Assembly (NCBI GenBank): GCA_902766525.1
Contig: CACXDX010000102.1
Location: 1-24,904 of the forward strand
From: an uncultured Bacillota bacterium
GTDB lineage: Bacteria; Bacillota; Dehalobacteriia; UBA7702
DNA: 24,904 nt
Direction: 5' to 3'
Of this stretch, positions 21,784 through 24,904 are shown piece after piece (within the stretch, counting starts at the first letter, position 1; each line of letters starts with the position of its first letter). Below the pieces are notes generated by a model, which was given only the letters and a program-made list of their open reading frames with translations, had not been told where the DNA came from and made no database searches. A program made the translations under genes and the position numbers.

Positions 21784-21812
21784 ATCATACATCATTTATC
21801 TTTTTTTTTCAA
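21784..21812 (-). promoter_or_regulatory. Promoter of the DUF2284-GNAT-Ntn-comF operon
   Basis: On the minus strand TTGAAA (21812-21807) and TATGAT (21789-21784) are 17 bases apart, 5/6 matches to each consensus box. Part of the spacer is a poly-A stretch. The leader to the DUF2284 ATG is about 38 bases. Confidence 0.7.
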
Positions 21813-21886
21813 GCGTGACCAATATAAATCGAGCCCATTTTTAAACGAGAGAACATATCCGATCTTTTTTTGACCATGCAAAAAAA

Positions 21887-22126
21887 TTATTCTTCGGGAT
21901 GGCGCTCCAGCCACCGGATGATATCGGCGCTTTCATAAAGGGGCGCATCATCAACGAACAAGCAGGGAACCTGCTCTTTTCCTCCGACTTTGATCAATCT
22001 CCGGCGGGAAGCAGGGTCTTTGTGAATATCACAAAATGAAATATCTTTTCTCCCCGATTCTTCAATATAACGAATTACCCTTCGGCAAAAGGGACAACCG
22101 TCAAATTTATATAATTCAAGTTTCAT
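21887..22126 (-). CDS. Glutaredoxin-like thiol oxidoreductase
   Basis: A 79-residue thioredoxin-fold protein with a glutaredoxin active site C11-P-F-C14 after YKFDG, a VPCLFVDD strand with the expected cis-proline P54, and the SADIIRWLE C-terminal helix typical of glutaredoxins and GST N-terminal domains. It probably reduces disulfides or mixed disulfides; the electron donor is unknown. AAGGAG lies 6 bases before the ATG at 22126; a GTG one codon earlier is the alternative. It is a single gene after the aquaporin terminator. No convincing terminator follows, only an A/T-rich hairpin. Confidence 0.88.
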   Translation of the reverse strand: MKLELYKFDGCPFCRRVIRYIEESGRKDISFCDIHKDPASRRRLIKVGGKEQVPCLFVDDAPLYESADIIRWLERHPEE

Positions 22127-22151
22127 CACATTCTCCTTTTTTTATCATAAG

Positions 22152-22183
22152 AAAACCCCTTCCCGGAATGAAGAAGGGGTTTT
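22152..22183 (-). terminator. Terminator of the aquaporin gene
   Basis: AAAACCCCTTC (22152-22162) pairs with GAAGGGGTTTT (22173-22183), an 11-bp stem with a 10-base loop. On the minus strand TTTTCTTAT follows. It begins about 18 bases after the aquaporin stop and just before the glutaredoxin-like gene's ribosome binding site. Confidence 0.9.
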
Positions 22184-22200
22184 TCCCGTAAAAATGTTTT

Positions 22201-22896
22201 TTATTCTTCTTTACCGTTAAGCGATTTCCAAACGACAGCGGCCAGCGCGGCGCCGATAAAAGGTGCAACGATAAAGATCCAGAGGCAGGCGAGGGGATCA
22301 ACATTACCGCTGCAGGCAGCCATAATGGCGGGACCGATGCTCCTGGCGGGATTGACGGAGGTTCCGGTGAGACCGATGCCGAGAATATGAACAAAGGTCA
22401 GGGTAAGACCGATGATCAAACCGCCGAAGGAACCGTGTCCGGCTTTTTTTGAAGTTACACCGAGAATGGTCATAACAAAGATAAACGTCAGAATGATCTC
22501 AACAAGGAGACCCGCACCGATACTGCCGTTGACGCCGGCGAGGCCGTTGCTGCCGAAACCGCCGGTCATATCGGTAACACCGCCGAGAGTGAAAACCGCA
22601 AAGAGCAAAAGAGCCGCACAAAATCCGCCGAGGACCTGGGCGATAACGTAACCGATAAAATCTTTGGAGCTCATACCGTCGTTCATCAAAACACCGAGAG
22701 AAACGGCGGGATTGATATGACAGCCGGAAATGTTGCCGATACAGTAAGCGCAGGCGACGATGGAGAGACCGAAGGCCAACGCCGTCAGCAGATAGCCGAC
22801 GCCGTTGACGGCGTCACAACCGACGAGCATCGCCGTACCGCAACCCATAAAGGTGAGCACAGCCGTACCGATAAATTCAGCAATGTACTTTTTCAT
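22201..22896 (-). CDS. Aquaporin (MIP family, AqpZ-like water channel)
   Basis: A 231-residue, six-helix MIP channel with both NPA boxes, NPAV at 62-65 and NPARS at 182-186. The selectivity-filter residues appear to be F42 (ALAFGL), H170 (LTFVHILGI), T179 (TGTS) and R185, the AqpZ water-channel pattern, not the glycerol pattern. The product would pass water (and perhaps small solutes) across the inner membrane as a tetramer. GGAAAG precedes the ATG. Upstream lie two TTGTC-N-GACAA palindromes, and no separate vegetative promoter is obvious. Glycerol-metabolism genes are absent nearby. Confidence 0.93.
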   Translation of the reverse strand: MKKYIAEFIGTAVLTFMGCGTAMLVGCDAVNGVGYLLTALAFGLSIVACAYCIGNISGCHINPAVSLGVLMNDGMSSKDFIGYVIAQVLGGFCAALLLFAVFTLGGVTDMTGGFGSNGLAGVNGSIGAGLLVEIILTFIFVMTILGVTSKKAGHGSFGGLIIGLTLTFVHILGIGLTGTSVNPARSIGPAIMAACSGNVDPLACLWIFIVAPFIGAALAAVVWKSLNGKEE

Positions 22897-22930
22897 TCTT
22901 CACACTTTCCTTTCTTTTTTATGTCTTTAC

Positions 22931-22969
22931 AAAAATTGTCGGACAACTTTATAAAAATTGTCCGACAAT
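22931..22969. repeat. Paired TTGTC-N-GACAA palindromes; also rubrerythrin terminator
   Basis: TTGTCGGACAA (22936-22946) and TTGTCCGACAA (22958-22968) are each 5-1-5 dyads and are also exact reverse complements of each other. Read on the minus strand they form one hairpin (11-12 pairs, 11-base loop) followed by TTTTT, a plausible terminator about 23 bases past the rubrerythrin stop. Their centres are 22 bp apart, two helical turns, and each copy fits the GntR/FadR-type pattern TNGTNNNACNA, so they could also be operators upstream of the aquaporin gene. Confidence 0.7.
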
Positions 22970-22991
22970 AATTTTTGCTTAGCGTTATCGT

Positions 22992-23522
22992 TTAGCGGAC
23001 TTTCTTTTCGAAATAGGCCTGAGGATGAGCGCAGACGGGACATACCTTCGGCGCTTTTTTGCCGACGAATTCATGACCGCAGTTTCTGCAGATCCAGGTC
23101 ACTTCTTCTTCGGCGACGAAGACGGTTTCTTCTTCGACAGCGGCAAGAAGTCTCTTATATCTGGCTTCATGGTTCTTTTCGATGGCGGCAACACCTTCAA
23201 AGAGAGCGGCAAGATCATTAAATCCTTCTTCTCTGGCTTCTTTGGCCATACGAGGATACATTTCGGTCCATTCGCCGTTTTCACCGTTGGCGGCCGCGGT
23301 CAGATTGTCGATGGTGGAACCGATGCCTTCCAATTGTTTGAACCAGATTTTGGCATGTTCTTTTTCATTGTTGGCGGTTTCTTCAAAAATCGCGGCGATT
23401 TCTTCAAAACCTTCTTTTTTCGCTTTGGAAGCAAAATAGGTGTACTTATTTCTCGCCTGGGATTCCCCGGCAAAAGCTTCCATCAAATTGGCTTCTGTTT
23501 TTGTTCCGGCATATTTGCTCAT
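22992..23522 (-). CDS. rbr: Rubrerythrin
   Basis: A 176-residue classical rubrerythrin. The N-terminal ferritin-like domain (about 1-140) holds the diiron site: E20, E53 and H56 (NNEKEH), E97, and E115-x2-H118 (IEKNH) are the visible ligands. The C-terminal rubredoxin domain has C145-x2-C148 and C161-x2-C164 for one Fe(SCys)4. It reduces hydrogen peroxide to water in anaerobes. AGGAGG is 7 bases before the ATG at 23522; a longer frame upstream covers the mRNA leader, not coding sequence. It has a strong promoter of its own and a 5' leader hairpin. Confidence 0.97.
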   Translation of the reverse strand: MSKYAGTKTEANLMEAFAGESQARNKYTYFASKAKKEGFEEIAAIFEETANNEKEHAKIWFKQLEGIGSTIDNLTAAANGENGEWTEMYPRMAKEAREEGFNDLAALFEGVAAIEKNHEARYKRLLAAVEEETVFVAEEEVTWICRNCGHEFVGKKAPKVCPVCAHPQAYFEKKVR

Positions 23523-23553
23523 TTCATTACCTCCTAAAAATCGGTATTTATTT

Positions 23554-23569
23554 GCGCTCCGAAGAACGC
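23554..23569 (-). other. Leader hairpin with UUCG tetraloop in the rubrerythrin mRNA
   Basis: On the minus strand GCGTTC-TTCG-GAGCGC forms a six-pair stem (one G-U) closed by a stable C(UUCG)G tetraloop. It lies about 12 bases from the predicted transcription start and 25 bases before the ribosome binding site, a position typical of mRNA-stabilising 5' hairpins. Confidence 0.55.
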
Positions 23570-23588
23570 GCATTTCCTTACGATTTTA

Positions 23589-23617
23589 ATTATAGCAGAG
23601 AAACGCTTCGCTGTCAC
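23589..23617 (-). promoter_or_regulatory. Strong promoter of rubrerythrin
   Basis: On the minus strand GTGACA (23617-23612) and a perfect TATAAT (23594-23589) are 17 bases apart, with TGC before the -10 box (extended -10). CTATAATTAAAATCG across the -10 region matches about 10 of 14 positions of the PerR box, so peroxide control is possible but not shown. Confidence 0.8.
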
Positions 23618-23656
23618 GGAGAAAATCCAAAAAAATTAATTTTTTCCTACGGAAGG

Positions 23657-24262
23657 TCAAGATTGTCCATCGGCGGATCCGGGAAGATTATGGCCCGTAA
23701 ATACGGCATACCCGTCATGGATATCAAAAACACTGTAAGCACCCTGAGCAAAGGAAAAACGCCAAAAAGCATCTTTCTCGAGATCCAGCAACAGCATGAC
23801 CAACTGACGCAACACCGCATGATGAGAGACGATCAGAACGTTTTCTCCACGAAAGGAAAGAAATTCTTCCCGGTAAAACGCCGAGACTCTTTGAGCCATG
23901 TCCGCAAAGCTTTCTCCGCCCGGCGGACGTGTCCGCATCCAATCATCACACCATTTTTGATAGAGGGGCTCCTTTTCCAGCTCCTGCCAGCTTTTCCCTT
24001 CCCATTCGCCGAAGGCGACCTCGCTGAGGCGTTCATCCGTTATCAGATTCTTCTCATCTTCACCGAGAATCAATTTTGCCGTTTTCACGGCGCGGCTGAG
24101 CGGGCTGACCCAAACAGCGTCAAAGGGAATATCCGCCAAGGGAGCACGCAGTGATCTCGCCTGTTTCTCTCCGACGGCGGTAAGAGCACAATCGGTGCTG
24201 CCGTAATAGACTTTTTTTTGATTGAGCACCGTCTCCCCGTGGCGCAGCAGATAGAGCTTCAT
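23657..24262 (-). CDS. cobC: Histidine phosphatase, alpha-ribazole phosphatase (CobC)
   Basis: A 201-residue histidine phosphatase. The phosphohistidine motif is RHGE (7-10, H8), with R57 in PLSRA, an acidic E81 in SEVAFGEWEG, and H147 in VSHHAV. PPGGES (113-118) is frequent in CobC. CobC removes phosphate from alpha-ribazole 5'-phosphate (or adenosylcobalamin phosphate) in the last part of cobalamin assembly. The family alone could also be a phosphoglycerate-mutase-like enzyme; the cobT-cobU neighbours decide for CobC. The ATG at 24262 has AAGGGG 8 bases upstream; the GTG three codons earlier overlaps the cobU stop. It is the last gene of the operon, and no strong terminator follows, only an AT palindrome. 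Confidence 0.85.
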   Translation of the reverse strand: MKLYLLRHGETVLNQKKVYYGSTDCALTAVGEKQARSLRAPLADIPFDAVWVSPLSRAVKTAKLILGEDEKNLITDERLSEVAFGEWEGKSWQELEKEPLYQKWCDDWMRTRPPGGESFADMAQRVSAFYREEFLSFRGENVLIVSHHAVLRQLVMLLLDLEKDAFWRFSFAQGAYSVFDIHDGYAVFTGHNLPGSADGQS

Positions 24263-24267
24263 TTTTT

Positions 24268-24831
24268 TCACCCCTTGATCTTCTGCGGAATGCCGCAGGT
24301 TACAAAAAAGACTTCATCGGCGGCACGACCCAGTGCCTGATTGACTCTGCCCAAAGCATCCCGATAAAAACGGGAAATCGGGTATTCCGGCACGAGACCG
24401 AGACCGACTTCGTTGGTGACAAGAACGAGATCACACTGTAACTTGGGAAAAGCGGCGATCATTTGCTCCACCTCATCAACGAGGACTTTTTCCGCCCGGA
24501 ACATATCCTCGAGAGGAATATCCGCCTGCTGCATGGCGGGAATATCGAAGATGATATTGGTCGACATGATCGTCACACAGTCCAGCAGAATGGCGTCGTA
24601 ATCCCGGGAACGATCCGGCAGAACGGCGCCGAGACCGCGGTATTGTTCCAGCGTATCCCAATCATCGGGCCGGCGTTCACGATGGCGGCGAATACGGTCT
24701 TTCATCTCATCGTCAATGGCTTTGGCCGTGGCGATATAGAGAATTTTATCTCCTTTTTCTTTAACAAGCTCTTCAGCAAAAGTGCTTTTGCCGCTGCGGG
24801 CTCCGCCGGTAACCAGCGTGACTTTACTCAT
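24268..24831 (-). CDS. cobU: Adenosylcobinamide kinase / guanylyltransferase
   Basis: A 187-residue CobU that phosphorylates adenosylcobinamide and transfers GMP to give adenosylcobinamide-GDP, the activated precursor joined to alpha-ribazole. The P-loop GGARSGKST is at 9-17, the guanylylation histidine is H50 in RRHRERRP, and NEVG is at 140-143. Length is normal. The ATG at 24831 follows GGGAGG with a 6-base gap and overlaps the end of cobT by eight bases, so the two are coupled; it overlaps or abuts cobC at the other end. No cobS lies in between, so cobalamin synthase must be elsewhere. Confidence 0.96.
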   Translation of the reverse strand: MSKVTLVTGGARSGKSTFAEELVKEKGDKILYIATAKAIDDEMKDRIRRHRERRPDDWDTLEQYRGLGAVLPDRSRDYDAILLDCVTIMSTNIIFDIPAMQQADIPLEDMFRAEKVLVDEVEQMIAAFPKLQCDLVLVTNEVGLGLVPEYPISRFYRDALGRVNQALGRAADEVFFVTCGIPQKIKG

Positions 24832-24904
24832 CTTCATCCTCCCGAATATCCACAAACTCGGAATTGTCAATGGTCGCTTCGGCGAAAGTGGCCATGGAAT
24901 TGAT
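24824..24904 (-). CDS. cobT: CobT, 3' end only (nicotinate-nucleotide-DMB phosphoribosyltransferase)
   Basis: An open frame enters from the right edge and ends at a TAA eight bases inside cobU. The 26 visible residues include the sequence SMATFAEA, typical of the CobT C terminus, followed by an acidic tail. CobT makes alpha-ribazole 5'-phosphate from dimethylbenzimidazole and nicotinate mononucleotide. The rest lies outside the window; the call rests on this short piece and on cobU-cobC context. Confidence 0.75.
   Translation of the reverse strand: MNSMATFAEATIDNSEFVDIREDEDE

Noticed and set aside
23630..23656. AT palindrome after cobC as a terminator
   Set aside because: The possible stem is A/T only with almost no loop; it would be too unstable to call.
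1..24904. CRISPR arrays, insertion sequences, attachment sites or tRNA genes
   Set aside because: No regularly spaced repeats, transposase or integrase genes, long terminal inverted repeats or tRNA-like folds were seen on either strand.

Overview
This window looks like a chromosomal segment of an anaerobic, low-to-mid GC member of the Bacillota. I infer this from the gene order (hpf, secA, prfB, ftsE, ftsX, a murein hydrolase, a carboxy-terminal S41 protease), long-form HPF, strong AGGAGG-type ribosome binding sites, a nifS-type desulfurase next to a short thiI, rubrerythrin, an iron-sulfur flavoprotein and late cobalamin genes. I cannot separate Clostridia from Negativicutes. Almost everything is on the minus strand, so operons read from high to low coordinates. 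There are no rRNA or tRNA genes, insertion sequences, phage genes or CRISPR arrays.

Layout from the left. 1-496 holds no gene: it has a minus-strand promoter and a compact cobalamin riboswitch that must control a gene beyond the left edge, plus the terminator of the first gene. 497-1993 is a TIM-barrel isomerase/epimerase and a HAD phosphatase. 2004-2333 is a Gdx/SugE-type SMR exporter. 2473-5084 is rnr-smpB (mRNA decay and ribosome rescue). 5093-7422 is a cysteine desulfurase and thiI (tRNA 4-thiouridine). 7548-8720 is an S41 protease with a TTG start. 8955-11725 is ftsE-ftsX-M23 endopeptidase (division-linked wall hydrolysis).

11726-12062 is a divergent promoter region. It is followed by the only plus-strand genes, an iron-sulfur flavoprotein and a zinc-ribbon membrane protein (12063-13160). 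They converge on secA-prfB (14298-13191 and 16934-14310) through a shared bidirectional terminator; prfB carries a +1 programmed frameshift. Long HPF and inorganic pyrophosphatase follow, each as a separate unit.

18597-21745 is a five-gene operon: DUF2284 protein, GNAT acetyltransferase, a proteasome-fold (Ntn hydrolase-like) protein, an unrecognised helical protein and ComF. The Ntn-like protein and its unknown neighbour are the least explained part of the window. 21887-23522 has a glutaredoxin-like protein, an aquaporin and a rubrerythrin; between the last two is an unusual pair of TTGTC-N-GACAA palindromes. The right end is cobT (3' end only), cobU and cobC, translationally coupled, for nucleotide-loop assembly of cobalamin. 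Thus the window has B12 genes at one end and a B12 sensor at the other.
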